This document shows, piece by piece, positions 49,601-61,061 of a stretch of DNA of 64,000 bases. The translations under genes and the position numbers were made by a program. Where the stretch lies: contig OX328124.1 in assembly GCA_946811695.1 (NCBI GenBank), forward strand, positions 98,628,547 to 98,692,546, written 5' to 3'. The notes under the pieces were generated by a model, which was not told the origin of the DNA, searched no databases, and saw only the letters and a list, made by a program, of their open reading frames with translations. The stretch is from Gonocerus acuteangulatus. Taxonomy: Eukaryota; Arthropoda; Insecta; Hemiptera; Coreidae. The stretch's first letter is position 1. Each line of letters starts with the position of its first letter.

Positions 49601-50200
49601 CTTAATGAAGCTAACATTAGATTCGGGGCGAACATAATTCTGCAAAAGTCAAGTCGTGTGTTAAATTAACCCACGTTCCGGAAAGGGTATGGTTAATAGC
49701 CAAGTAAACAGAATAGGTTACGTATCGTGACCTGTCAAGAGAAAAGCATTAGACGAATATAACCTTGACCAATATTATCTTGAGTTCTAATCGAAGAACA
49801 ATTCTTTCATAACTATGATTGCATCCAAATTACTGCGTTTTAAATAAAGATGGGGTTTGTTATATTTAGGGGGTAGGTTGGATGGAGGATTATTATGGAC
49901 AAAGAACTGAAGGTTATCAATGTTTTACCACAAGTAATTTTTCGAAGATGCTCTGCAGTGTTTTGTACAGAAATGTTTAGTATTAATACTTAGCTGACCC
50001 TTTATTTAAATCTTCGAATTTTCTTCAGCGTGATCTATATGATTAGTCTCAAATTAAAAGCGGCGCCGCAAGGCGTTTTTTCCGCAAGACTGGGCGTAAA
50101 CTCACGCCAGATTATCAATCGATTTCTTTATTAATACGAAATGTGTATATTAATACATCTCATAATATACAATATGAGGATTCTGTGCACACGGCCTCCC
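46605..50200. other. 3.6-kb region without recognised features
   Basis: Frames at 46897, 47144 and 49412 (minus) are 62-77 codons with no signal peptide or domain. Base composition is slightly less AT-rich around 48700-48880, but no reading frame stands out. Confidence 0.35.
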
Positions 50201-50225
50201 AACATCATCCTCAATAGGAATTAGA

Positions 50226-50354
50226 TGGACGCGCAGATGATGTTGAAAGGGGCCTACCTAATATGCCTTCTGCTCCAAACAGTGGCTGGAGTCGAGGGAG
50301 ATCGGTGTGCCACAAATATTGACGCACTTGAAAGAAGAGAAAGCCATTGCTAAC
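50226..50354 (+). other. Small open frame with signal-peptide-like N-terminus
   Basis: ATG 50226 to TAA 50352-50354, 42 codons. It reads MDAQMMLKGAYLICLLLQ then TVAGVEGDRC and ends ESHC. A basic residue precedes a hydrophobic core of about 12 residues, with small residues at a plausible cleavage site, and the rest holds two Cys. GC content is above the surroundings. It could be a tiny secreted peptide or a first exon. However, it lies antisense to what should be the 3' UTR of the adjacent LINE fragment, so chance is a real possibility. Confidence 0.2.
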
Positions 50355-50706
50355 ACTTCAGTTCTTCTTTGTCGCCTTGGCGGAGAGAGTGGATGGGTAA
50401 CGATCGATAGAGAGAGGACTTAAGACTTTTGATGAGTGCAAATTTTGGCGTGGAAACGTTGAAATCGAAGTTCTTTATGAAGGTTGAAACGTAGAAGGGG
50501 GCATCGGCTATGGTTCTTAGGACATTGGATTGGAATGTTTGGATTCGTCTCGTGTTTGATTCTTTCCACAGAATTCTGATACCTAAGTCCAAATGAATTG
50601 CGGTAGTGATTTGCAAAGGATCAGTATGTTTGAGTACTTGAACATACCAAATTAGAACGCAACTTTTTTTTGCAAGATGACATTTCAGCCAGAGTGTCGA
50701 TTTCAC
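50350..50706 (-). pseudogene. Jockey-type LINE reverse transcriptase C-terminus
   Basis: The 118-codon minus frame contains LDLGIRILWKESNTRRIQTF then QSNVLRTIADAPFYVSTF. This matches the GIQLWG ... IQRFQSKVLRTI-APWYVSN block near the end of Jockey-clade reverse transcriptases. The preceding part is degenerate where YKAVLRPIWTYG would be expected, and the basic RRLKR terminus is missing. Only the RT tail survives. Confidence 0.7.
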
Positions 50707-50854
50707 GAGGTATATATGGAAATTGGAGAAAAATGTAATTTAACCTTGTCCTACTCGGTGTAACATCGAGTTATCGACATCAGTTTACACGGATCCTATT
50801 GAAAAAGAGCATCAAATTTTTACACCTGCATTGAAAAATCACAACATACGTAAG

Positions 50855-50860
<6 letters not shown>

Positions 50861-50904
<44 letters not shown>
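50861..50904. repeat. Poly(A) homopolymer
   Basis: A run of 44 A. It may be a retrotransposon tail on the plus strand, though no body was recognised upstream of it. Confidence 0.85.
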
Positions 50905-50907
<3 letters not shown>

Positions 50908-51644
50908 TTGATACTATACCGAATATCCGGCTTATGTTAAATGAAGCGTGTAGGTTAGGCTGGAAATGTGTGCTTAATGGAGCGACTTCCTCCGACGAGT
51001 TCCGTTCAACGTCAATCAGATAGACCATTTCCCAAACAACTTTGATCTATTGCCGGAGGCATTCCTGGGCGTGGCTTCCGCTTCTTCTTTTTCCTTACAA
51101 ACCAGTCTGTCATGCAAGGTATTCTCCCCTTATTCTTATCTTTTATTTCCCATATATCTATTTTTTGACAGAAAATAAATGCAAAAGTATTTTATGTAAT
51201 ACTTTAAAAACCTCCTTACTGAATTATTTAAATGTTATGGAGAGATTTGGAAAAAAGGATCAATAACATAAATAAATTGACATATATAAGCAGTTTGGAA
51301 ACAGTTGAGAAATATAAGTAAAAATTACCATTTGATAGCCTAAAAAATGTTCTACAATACATTAAATTTCGATAGGAGGAACTAAATTAAGGAAAGTTGC
51401 TTGAATTCTTGGATGTGTTGGTTATATTAAGGACCAAAAACTAAGAGCCCCTATCCAACGCTTTACAAACCAGACCACGCATAAATAATTATATTTAATC
51501 ACCACAGGATTACACCATTTGCTTCGTAAAATTTGAAGCGCCTTCAACTTAAACACAGACCGTTTTTGCTAAAAGTCTAAACTTTTTCGAAGAGAAAATT
51601 ATTTGGATTGTTTAAACAGTGTCTTGTCTTACGAATTTTGTCAA

Positions 51645-51825
51645 ACGAACTTTATCCGCTAATTCACACCTTTGTCCTAGGATAGCGAAAAATCACACTT
51701 TTCCTAACTGAAGAGAACCGTTTAGGTCGACCGTGCGTTCTCTCTGTTTTGACCTAAACGGGTCTCTTCGCTACCATAGGATAAACTTGAGAATTAACGG
51801 ATAACGTTCGTTTGACAAAAAGTCG
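51645..51825. mobile_element. 180-bp MITE with 26-bp terminal inverted repeats
   Basis: GTCAAACGAACTTTATCCG at the left and CGGATAACGTTCGTTTGAC at the right, with further inner pairing (CCTAGGATAGCGAA against TTCGCTACCATAGG and ACCGTTTAGGTC against GACCTAAACGG). Nearly the whole element can fold. Related TCGTTTGA and TTTGACAAAAGTCG motifs recur just to the right (51826-51895). Confidence 0.65.
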
Positions 51826-51896
51826 TTCGAACACAAAGTTCATTTGACAAAAGTCGTGAGACAAAACGTCGTTTGAACAATCGATAGGTCGTTTAC

Positions 51897-51961
51897 TTTT
51901 TTTTTTTTTTTTTTTTTTTTTGGCGTTTTAAGGCAGTTCAACCACTAGGGTCATGGATGCC
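51897..51961 (-). repeat. SINE tail with poly(A), minus strand
   Basis: On the minus strand: GGCATCCATGACCCTAGTGG, a short spacer, CCTTAAAACGCC and about 25 A. The organisation matches other SINE tails here but is more diverged. Confidence 0.45.
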
Positions 51962-52186
51962 TATGTATATGCGTGCAATTGAAAATTAATTGACGTAAAG
52001 ATTTAAAAGAGTATATTATTTGAATCATATATTTAGATTAATCATATATTTAATCAATCATTTAATTAGTCAATGAATATATTTTTATTTTAGGGGGAAA
52101 AAACTGTTAAATTGTCAGAATAAAATAAGATAATAAAGGGAAAAAAATACTTAAAAATGTGGTGTAAATGTAAACACGTGGGATGA

Positions 52187-52209
52187 CACACACACAAACA
52201 CTCATACAT

Positions 52210-52260
<51 letters not shown>

Positions 52261-52275
52261 CACGCGCGCACATAC
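52187..52275. repeat. (CA)n microsatellite
   Basis: About 85 bp of CA with CGCA interruptions. Two minus frames at 52090 and 52107 (CVCVCV) are its translation. Confidence 0.95.
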
Positions 52276-52343
52276 ATTCCCACACACACGCGCGCGTAAG
52301 TGTATTTTCTAGATCTACTTCTCCTTATAGATTTAATTGTTAT

Positions 52344-52619
52344 TTATATTTTTGTGATCAGATCTGTAGCCCTGAGGAATCTCAATGTTCTCTGGCACAA
52401 TTCATGGTCGTCTCCAAGTATATCAAAGAGAGTACCACGAATGTCCAGTTGATTTCGAATCTCCTCGTAGGCTCTACAGTCCGTGAAAATATGTTTAATT
52501 GTTAGATCTTCACCACATACTGTACATTCAGGCCTTTCCTCCCGCCTTTTACTTTCTTCCCGCCTTTCTTCCCGTCGTTTACTTTGAACGCGTATCTTGA
52601 GGCTGAATGAACTATTTCT
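52344..52619 (-). pseudogene. LINE ORF2 C-terminus with intact zinc knuckle
   Basis: The minus frame from the codon after TGA (52620-52622) to TAA (52344-52346) is 92 codons. It reads RPECTVCGEDLTIKHIFTDC, giving an intact C-x2-C-x7-H-x4-C knuckle, then RAYEEIRNQLDIRGTLFDIL and a tail ending RATDLITKI. This is the extreme C-terminus of Jockey/I-type ORF2. Upstream, a KRREER-type repeat replaces the expected linker after RNase H, and everything before is missing. An overlapping frame at 52502 is a shadow. Confidence 0.7.
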
Positions 52620-54670
52620 TCAAAGATTACGTCTTGTTTCATCAGATTTCTTTCATAGTAATAGACATGCGCGTATGTAGAAAATAATTTCGAGGGGGAT
52701 AAGGACATTTCGGGGGTATGGAATACTGACAATCTAGAACTTGAAATAGATAGGCAATTAAAACGCTATTACACCCAATAAAAACTACTTTTTCTTTGTC
52801 TATGTGATATACGCCCATGGTAATAGAAATTGTCACTGAACCTTGCAGAGCACACGAGTTGTGAAAAAAGAAGTGAATTACTGACGAAGAAAACTATCCC
52901 TTTCTAATTTTCGAATAAATGAAGTCGTGACCAGAGGATCATTACAAAATGAACAATGATTCCGATTACATCTCTAGAAAAGTTCTTTTATGGCTAGAAC
53001 AAAGAAATTACGAGAACAATTGAATAAATGGCCTTGTACACTAATCGCTGTAATGAAAGTAAGAGATCCGATAAGTAGGATTCACGGAAGAAAACTGTTA
53101 TAATAATTGTTGGTCATGGTCTTGGTCAAAGTGTAAGAAAATTGAAGGTACGGATAAAGGAACATTTGACCAGAAAGGATTCGGAGATGAGGTAACACGT
53201 GCTTAAAGAGAACCACGACACAGATCTCCTTGACTGTGAAGTATTAGAGAGCATGAGGAAAGGAAGGAAGATGGACGAAGAAAAAACTGGATTAAAATTG
53301 GTAGTACAGTAGTACCGAGGTAGAAAAAACCTCCAAAACCAAAGGTGTTCAATCGAGTTTGAACAAATTTTTTTATAGGTACCTAATTAGTTGTAAAATA
53401 CTGCTCTAATGTTGTTTTTCTATGTAATTAATAGTTCTGATCATAAAACAACATTACAACAACAAGTATCATGAAGTAAGCCTCCTCTGAGGATTTATTG
53501 GTCTCACCTTACATAAAAAGTGTCGCCATCAATGGTCTATGGTGGTGGTATGGTGGTCTATGGTTGATTCTAAGTGACGGGTTTCTGCAATAAACGGAAA
53601 TTTGAAGATAGTGTGACTAATGTTGGTCATCCATAATCTATGATAATATCATTTTTGAAAAAAAAAAAAATGTCAGTTGTCGGGGTTCTAAAGTAAACGA
53701 TTCCATTTAGGTTTTGTGTCACATGGCATTAAAAATGGGGCCTAGTCCCTGAAAACGTTCTGCAAAAAAAAAAAAAAAAAAAAAAAATTAAAATACCTGT
53801 GGAAATTTTGGACTTTTTCTTCCTTTTTCATCAATTTCCACCATCCAGCAATCCCTACAATACTTAATATGCGTTTGGATCGTTAAATTATAAAATTACT
53901 TCAAACATTAATGCATTAATAACCGGTTAATAAGTGTAAATAAAACAGCAATTGACACAGTACTATTTCGATGCTTATTGAAAGCTTCAAGTGCCTAAAA
54001 TAACTTCTAAAAGTTGGTCCAAAAAGAAGTATCTAAAGTGAAGAGGAGTTGTTACAAAAAGGGAGTGAAGTTAAAAGAGAGTTGTTGAAGAGCCATTCTC
54101 TCACTAACGCCCCCACTTCTACACATCCTGCATTATAAGTTTTAAACTGAATACACTTCCCTTCTTACTTAACATCCTTTTTCAACTCCAGATCTCACTA
54201 ACTCTTCAGTCAATTAGAAATCAATTCGGAGGATTAGTGATTCAATCTCAGAGCTTAGAAAACAGAAACTCCATGTAGACAATATAAGGATTCAACGGAT
54301 TAGAAAAACACTGTAAAACAAGTTTTATGTCAGGGGTTAATTTTCCGAGTGGCGTAAAATTTCAAACTAAACTTCATTAATAAAACTCGTTTTTTGAGAA
54401 AATTTCTTGGAAAGAATTTATTATCGCCTAGAAACACACCAAATCGACACTCTTAACGTAATCGATACGGTAAATAACGTTCTAATTACGTCGAATATAG
54501 GTCCGTCGACTACAGAGGTCATATTATGTTCTTTTAAAAGGTCTATCATTCTATACCGCAATGCAAGAAAGACTACGGGTGGAATGAGGCCCAGGACCAT
54601 GGGGATATATGCTGGTACCCTCTCTACGGTTTAGGAGCAACTACAACCATATGTCTCTATGGTGTAGAGT
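52620..54670. other. Unassigned AT-rich region
   Basis: No gene was recognised. A 23-25-base A run lies at about 53764-53787. The frame at 54407-54634 (75 codons) has no motif and ends close to the foldback element. Confidence 0.35.
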
Positions 54671-54677
54671 CATCTAA

Positions 54678-55364
54678 CAGTCCAGGCAACGAATGCATAA
54701 GCTATAGGTGGAAATTTTTGGAACACAATTTTTGACTTCGTAACTTTGTTTAGGCTGGCTAGAAGGTGAACATATCAAAAGTCCTCGCCCCTTCAAAGTC
54801 GGTCATTTTGGGGAAAAACACTTTTGCGGCATATTTTTTTCCCCTTTTTGACGGGATAACTCTTTAACGATGAACCCAAAACATAAATAACGGTTATATG
54901 GTTGTAGAGTATTGCATTCCCTTCAATAATATATATTACTTTTCTATTTTATCTATTTTACTTCAAACGTAAAAATAATTTCAGTGTTCAACGTGAAATC
55001 TGAAATTTAGCGACTTATAGTCCAGGTAACTAAGATTTATAGATGGAAATGTTTGGAACACAATTTTTGCCTTCATAACTTTGTTTCGGCTAGTTAGGAG
55101 GTCAACGTCCTCACCCGTAGCCTTTGTGCCGGGGGAGGGGGGTTTAGAAGGTCTCATTTTTCGGGTTTTCGCTTATATCTCGGAAACCGTGGGTCCTAGC
55201 GACATGACCATCCTATAACAAATGAGAGCTGATTCAATTTCCTACAAGTTCTATTCAATAAAGTTTTTCAAGATACCTTTAGTATCCGCTTTTGAATGTC
55301 TGTCATTTTAGGAAAAACCACACATTTTTATATTCTCGACCGGATATCTCTTCAACGATGAACC

Positions 55365-55424
<60 letters not shown>

Positions 55425-56286
55425 GTTTATAGGGTTATAGAGCAATACATTCTCTTCAAAAATATATATAACTTTACTATTTTATGTATTTTCTTTCAAA
55501 CGTTATATACGCATTCACATGGTCTTAGCAAAACCATGGACAAGATCTTATCTAATTCAGTTTGAATAACTGGTCAATGGGCCCAAAATTATATATTTTG
55601 TGCTATATTATATATATAGTGAGTACTGGACGTATGTACTCACTATATTTCCATAACGGAGCATATTTTGGACTATACATTGACTCCTAACTAGCCGAAA
55701 CAAAGTTATGAAGTCAAAAATTGTGTTCCAAACATTTCCATCTATAAATCTTAGTTACCTGGACTATTAGTCGCTAAATTTCAGATTTCACGATGAACAC
55801 TGAAATTATTTTTACGTTTGAAGAAAAATAGATAAAATAGCAAAGTAATATAAATTATAGAAGGGAATGCAATACTCTACAACCCTATAACCGTTATTTA
55901 TTTTTTGGGTTCATCGTTAAAGAGTTATCCCGTCAAAAAGGGGAAAAAATATGCGGCGAAAGTGTTTTTCCCCAAAATGACCGACTTTGAAGAGCGGATA
56001 TGCCGAAACCTAAAGATATCTCGAAAAACTTTGTAGAATAGAACTTGTAGAAAATTTAATCAGCTTTCATTTGTTATAAAATAGTCATGTCGCTAGGACG
56101 CTAGGTTTCCGAGATATAAGCGAAAACCCGAAAAATGTGACCTTCTAAACCCTCCCTCTCCCCCGGCACAAAGGCTAGGGGCGAGGAATTTTGATATGTT
56201 CACCTCCTATCCAGCCCAAACAAAGTTACGAAGTCAAAAATTGTGTTCCAAAAATTTCCATCTATAACTGTTCGTTGACTGGACTG
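54678..56286. mobile_element. 1.6-kb nested foldback element
   Basis: Ends are ACAGTCCAGGCAACGAA (54677) and TTCGTTGACTGGACTGT (about 56270-56286). The subterminal GGAACACAATTTTTGACTTCG block occurs four times: plus near 54707 and 55051, minus near 55709 and 56228. One inverted-repeat element is thus nested in a related one. The arms hold further pairs (GACGGGATAACTCTTTAACG against CGTTAAAGAGTTATCCCGTC). The centre has a long poly(A) (55366-55421) and a TATAGTGAGTAC hairpin near 55613. No transposase is present. Confidence 0.7.
55366..55421. repeat. Poly(A) homopolymer inside the foldback
   Basis: About 56 A in a row after AACCC, replacing what reads AACCCAAAACATAAATAACG in the other arm. 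This suggests slippage expansion from a short A run. Confidence 0.85.
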
Positions 56287-57415
56287 TAAACCATATGTAG
56301 AGAATGATGATTAATATGTTCACCGGAGTCATGGAGACACCTCTCTTCTGGGATGCTTTTAATGGTACGCAGCATTCATTTTAGAATTTGGTCCTCAGAT
56401 TTATGTCTCCAGAAGTAGTGGAGTGGTATCCTGGCCAAAATTAAGTATTGAAAAACGACTGATTACCGTTTGAGACAACAACCGCATTGCCTAAAATTAC
56501 AGTAATAATTAATTTTTATTTTTAACCTGTCGTTGCAGTTTATAATTAGTGTAACATCTGTATTATCCTTTTCTATAAAACGAAAAGAGGATATGAAGCC
56601 TCCATCCTAACTCAGCCTACATCTGGCGCGGGAGTGTTTTTTTGTTCAAGAAACTTCTCCGCCAAAGAACGTTTGACCCGGCAATATTGCCAATATTCTG
56701 AGACAACTCCTTCCAGCAATATCAGCATTCCAAACCCGTTTTCATATCTGTATTTTCATTTTTCACTTTTTTCTCTCAAAACTTGATTTATAGTTTCTCA
56801 GAAAGTTACGCTTCCACGGCCAAATAATAAAACATTCTTCTCATGTACTTAATCAATCAGAAATTAATTCAGTCGGACAGAAATACAAGGATTTATTTGA
56901 GAAGTTCTGCAAATGCAGACACAATTTAAATATTTCTCTCACGACTAGATATTTATGTACTTTTTATCTTTGTTTTAACGTCATTTTAGAAATTTATTTT
57001 GGTTTTACAGCAAGCCGAAGTTCCAAAACTGGTTCTATAGCACGGATGTTAATATTTCACTTCGTCCTTTCTCGTTTTCCATGCTGAAGTTAACCTCCAT
57101 CGACGGAGTTTATTTCGAACTACCCGTTCCATACTATGACACGTAGTTCGTTTACGTACAAATAACAATGTTTCTTTCTTTTTTTTTTTTTTGTATTTTA
57201 TTTTACAGGATTTTGATGATTTAGCATTTTCTTTATATTTAGTTATTCTGTGTGTAATTGAAAATATACAGTAAAAATGCAATCTTCCTTTTAATAATGT
57301 GTTCTGGTACGTTACTGCATGAGTCGTTTCATTGACCCCTCCAATGAGGGTTCAATCAGAAAGGGGACAGTGATTTCATCAATGTACTGGTTACCATGAG
57401 AACGAAATGCTGTCA
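56287..57415. other. Unassigned spacer
   Basis: No gene or repeat was recognised. The minus frame at 57049-57282 includes a K-rich run from a T tract. Confidence 0.4.
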
Positions 57416-57419
57416 CTTA

Positions 57420-57590
57420 CAAGGGAACATCCCCAAGTTTCCGGAGCCGATTTTTTTTGAAATTTTGTATTTTTATTAAACATGTGAAAATAATCGATAC
57501 GTATCTTTTTTATATCTGCCCAATCGCACGTTTAAGGGGCGAAAGAACCCTTATAAAGTACACGTCAAATATTCTAACAAGGGGAGTATA
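57420..57590 (-). repeat. Interspersed repeat shared with the 7.1-kb unit
   Basis: Diverged reverse complement of 20598-20772. It begins ACAAGGGAACATCCCCAAG and includes GCCCAATCGCACGTTTAAGG. The 77-codon frame starting at 57457 runs through it and is not a gene. Confidence 0.55.
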
Positions 57591-58204
57591 CAGTGGTGGG
57601 GTCACCGACTTGGTCCATTTTATTCTGGTGATTTTACATCGAAACATAGTCGACACGTGTCCGAGCGTTCTGTCCAATACGCCTGAGTAGGTGAGAAATC
57701 AAATAAAATAGGTTGAAAATGCTTTATTTTATATATCGAGTTTAGAAAATGATATCGACCTGATTCTTTCACCACTTCATTTGTTTTATAGAGTAGATTA
57801 AAGGGAAAATACAAACTTTAAGTACATTAATGAGGTATACAAATGCATCCTTTCCTTCCATTAAATAAGAGTACATTAGAAGTGAGTTCCTCAGTCAAAT
57901 CGTCTTTAAAGACAACTTCTTTATTCTTGCTTGAATGACATTATCGCACCTGACTTAGTGTAAAATTACAACAATTTAAAATATTTAATAACACTTGATT
58001 TATTTAAAGTTATCTGAAAATGTTAAAATATAAATATTTTTAATTTAATAAGAATATATTATATTGGATCATCTTCATATAGAATAAAAACTAATCTAAT
58101 AAATTAAATCGTAATAATGTTTTTACAGGTACCGAATCAACCAATGCCAACAGATCAAAAGTTCAATATTTATTAATTTTATAAGGACCACACATCTTTT
58201 TCCC

Positions 58205-58378
58205 CCTTCTTTGTGTTTTTACTGGCTTATTAACAATCTTGCTATTAATGCCGGGCTATCTACTGGTTGCTGACCTGTTATAATGCCAAGAGCACTTGGT
58301 CGGTCTTCCATCTAGGCACTGGTCACGCTTGACGTTGCTTAACATCGGTGATCAACGGGAAATTGTGCATTCAACGAG
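58205..58378 (-). mobile_element. 5S rRNA-derived SINE, copy 1
   Basis: The minus strand reads GTTGATCACCGATGTTAAGC, AACGTCAAGCGTG, CCTAGATGGAAGACCG and TGCTCTTGGCAT. This follows metazoan 5S rRNA (GATCACCGAAGTTAAGCAAC, GGATGGGTGACCG, TGCTGTTGGCAT) but lacks the CTGGGAACACC segment. A body follows, then the tail CCCGGCATTAATAGC ... GTTAATAAGCC and an A run. The 5S part carries the internal Pol III type 1 control region. A 5S-derived SINE (SINE3-like) fits better than a 5S gene because of the deletion and tail. Confidence 0.75.
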
Positions 58379-58866
58379 GCTATTTTCAAAATCACTTGCA
58401 GTCCCCTGCCACTCCCAAGGGCTTTAGAGTAATTCATTTTATATTCTAAATAATGGAAGAGACTATATTAATAAAAGTATCCTAATAAAGGGTTATTTGT
58501 TTCAAGCAGGGAAATATCCAAATCTTCTGATTGGTTCACTAATCGCATTGCAACATACATTAAGGGTAAGGTATACGGAGTACGATAACATCACAGAACA
58601 TGTAAGTATGAATAATTTACGAGAGCAGTACTCATTTTGAATTCTAAGCTAACGCCATTACTATGCGCTGGGTAAGCAACAGACCAAATCGCTTAATTCA
58701 CTTCGCCAAACACCTCTTAGCAAGTAGATTATCAATGGCTCACTAGCTCTATGGGCAAATATTATTCCATGATAAAATCAATCGAAATAATTATTCTAAT
58801 GAATATATTGTATACTTTTACATAAGAAATTCCACCTGCATGTGAACCATGTTTTAAGCATGCCTC
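58379..58866. other. Spacer between 5S-SINE copy 1 and hairpin
   Basis: No recognisable feature. Confidence 0.4.
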
Positions 58867-58867
58867 A

Positions 58868-59107
58868 TTAATTAGAGGAACGTGCGTTATATTAATCATT
58901 GTTTAGGCACCTAAATATACTTAAATATTGCCAGAAATGTGTAGATAGAATAATCAAACTGCTAAAATCTATGGTATATTTAAATTATAATTTAAGTATA
59001 CCGTAGAATTATAGCAGTTTGATTATTCTATCTACACATTTCTGGCAATATTTAAGTATATTTGGTGCCTGAACAATGATTAATATAACGCACATTCCTC
59101 TAATTAT
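58868..59107. mobile_element. 240-bp near-perfect hairpin
   Basis: Two arms of about 118 bp meet almost without a loop near 58985. Pairs include GAATAATCAAACTGCTA (about 58950) with TAGCAGTTTGATTATTC (about 59009), and TTAGAGGAACGTGCGTTATA (58873) with TATAACGCACATTCCTCTAA. The mismatches are few. It could be a MITE or a hairpin-RNA source. It lies between two 5S SINEs. Confidence 0.75.
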
Positions 59108-59198
59108 CATAAAATTCATTGGGGGATTCATCCGATTGGTTAATTAATTTCATTCCTTTAAGTTGTGTGTTTGGATGCGCCTATATACATATGCTTAC

Positions 59199-59376
59199 AT
59201 TTTTGTTTAGTTTTTGTGTTTAATAGCGTATTAACAATTGGGCTATTAACGCCGGGTTATTTGCAGGTTTCCGCCCTTTTATAATGCCAACAGCACGTGT
59301 ACGGTCTCTCATTCAGATACCGTCCACGCCTGACATTGCTTGACTTAGGTGATCAACGGAACTGGTGCATTCAACC
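59199..59376 (-). mobile_element. 5S rRNA-derived SINE, copy 2
   Basis: The minus strand reads GTTGATCACCTAAGTCAAGC, AATGTCAGGCGTGG, GAGAGACCGT and ACGTGCTGTTGGCATT, again 5S-like and again missing the box-C region CTGGGAACACC. The body matches copy 1 (GGCATTATAA, then CCCGGCGTTAATAGCCC). The tail reads TTAATACGCTATTAAACACA and then A-rich. Same orientation as copy 1; the shared deletion points to one source element. Confidence 0.75.
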
Positions 59377-60820
59377 AAAAAGAAAAAATAACCAAAAACA
59401 GACGAATATGGAAAATATATATATCGAGCTTTTCAGTTACTCGCCCGAATAAACTTTCACCCTATCCTACTCTTAATGTATTCCGAAAACGTGGCGGAGC
59501 CGATGTTGACAAATTTCATGGATAATTCTCAAGTACATTCATCCCAGTTAAACAGAAACAAAATCCCGCTCAAAAGAACAAAACTAACACTTCCGAAGGA
59601 CTTCTTTCTCCGATTGAAATTGTCTCATCGAAAATTGCTGTAGGACCTTTTTTCGTAGCGAATTTAGAAAGCTTCCGAATGGTTATATTTAACTTACCAC
59701 GATTTTCTAACTGTTTTCGAAATATTCAAGAAAAAAAAATTAGCACACAAAACGAAGCAATTTAAAGCAAGTAATTTGTTTTTGGTGTTCAAAACGTTAT
59801 AAAAATATTAACAAACATGCATTCAATGCTCTAATATCACGTCTATAGATCTGCAGCTGTATGATTATTCAAATCGTCACTGCTTTTGATGTCTAATTGT
59901 TGGCGCCAGGTTACAAATTCTACCCATAATGGTTGTTCTCGTTCCGTAATTAATTTAGAGTAAACGGCCACTTATCTTCTGGAATACGTATAATAACTTA
60001 TTATAAGGAAACAACAACTTTGAGATACATTAGTAAAATAACAATGGGTTTGGTTTTGACAGCAAAATGATTAAACTTCGTTATTTATTAGGCAGAAGTA
60101 AAGGAAAACAACTTTAAAATTTAAACACCTTTACTATTCTAATAGTTTCGCGTACATTGGACGGCTCTTCAGGAGTTGAAACTATTGTACTTTACAACTT
60201 GTTGGAGGGTTTTATTATAATCAATAGTTGGCAATTGTAGCAGAAGGTTCCTTCCTACGGGTTTGCTGTGAATTTAGAGTAGTCTTAGCTCCTGAGAGTA
60301 GTAAAGTATTAAAAGTGTGTTAATTCTAAATTTGTTAACATTGGACATGTTTTCAAGAGTCTCCTAAGTATATGAACTGCGCAGATAAGACATTCCCATC
60401 GAGCTCATGATACCTATTATCTAGGACAATAAGTATTAAGCTGAGCAAGGACCAGGGTAAGTTGGTAACTATCCAAGACAATAAGCTGATCATCTAAGTT
60501 TGCCAGCCATGAAGTCCCGGCACATGCACGAGAGGCCATAAGTCGAACTCTCTTAGCCCAAGGGACACATTGTACGGAGACTAACTCCATGTCAAGGACA
60601 GGCTGTATTCAGAAACTTCATCCTTTCTACTATCATCCTTGCTACTTCAATATTAGGATCATCCAACATGCCAGTTTCTGATATGAGTATCTAAACTCTT
60701 TTCATCGGGATAAAAACCAAGTAAAAACGTATACAAGCTTTCAAATATTTGGAAGCTCCCAGTCATAACTGCAATAATTTGCTCAAACTAATTATGAATC
60801 ACATCCAACATTTTCTGTCT
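59377..60820. other. Unassigned spacer
   Basis: No gene was recognised. The stretch 60420-60620 is somewhat GC-richer but every frame is interrupted. Confidence 0.4.
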
Positions 60821-60823
60821 TGT

Positions 60824-60872
60824 TCGCACCTCTTCAGGAGTACTTCTTGCTAGGAGGTCCACTCTATACCAT
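60824..60872. repeat. Single arm of the Penelope-like palindrome family
   Basis: TTCGCACCTCTTCAGGAG, TACTTCTTGCTAGGAGGTCC resembles the left arm and spacer start of the palindrome at 16961-17135 (TTCGCACCTCTTCAGGGG, CACTTCTTGCAAGGAAGTCC). No matching second arm is visible. Confidence 0.5.
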
Positions 60873-60977
60873 GTATAGATAGATGTAGGGTTGATACAAT
60901 GAAACAATCCGGAAGTGCCGACTAGAAAATTTCGCGTTTCAGAACCCCTAGAGACCGAAAATGACGGTGGTTCAAAT

Positions 60978-61000
60978 TTGTATATATATATATATGTATA

Positions 61001-61058
<58 letters not shown>
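60978..61058. repeat. (TA)n microsatellite in copy D
   Basis: About 80 bp of TA with GTATA interruptions. Minus frames at 60922 and 60972 run through it. Confidence 0.95.

Positions 61059-61061
<3 letters not shown>

Noticed and set aside
57457..57690. 77-codon frame
   Set aside because: It overlaps a repeat shared with the 7.1-kb unit, where the frame is not kept.
58282..58380. A genuine 5S rRNA gene
   Set aside because: The segment around box C is deleted, the sequence is diverged, and a SINE-type tail follows.
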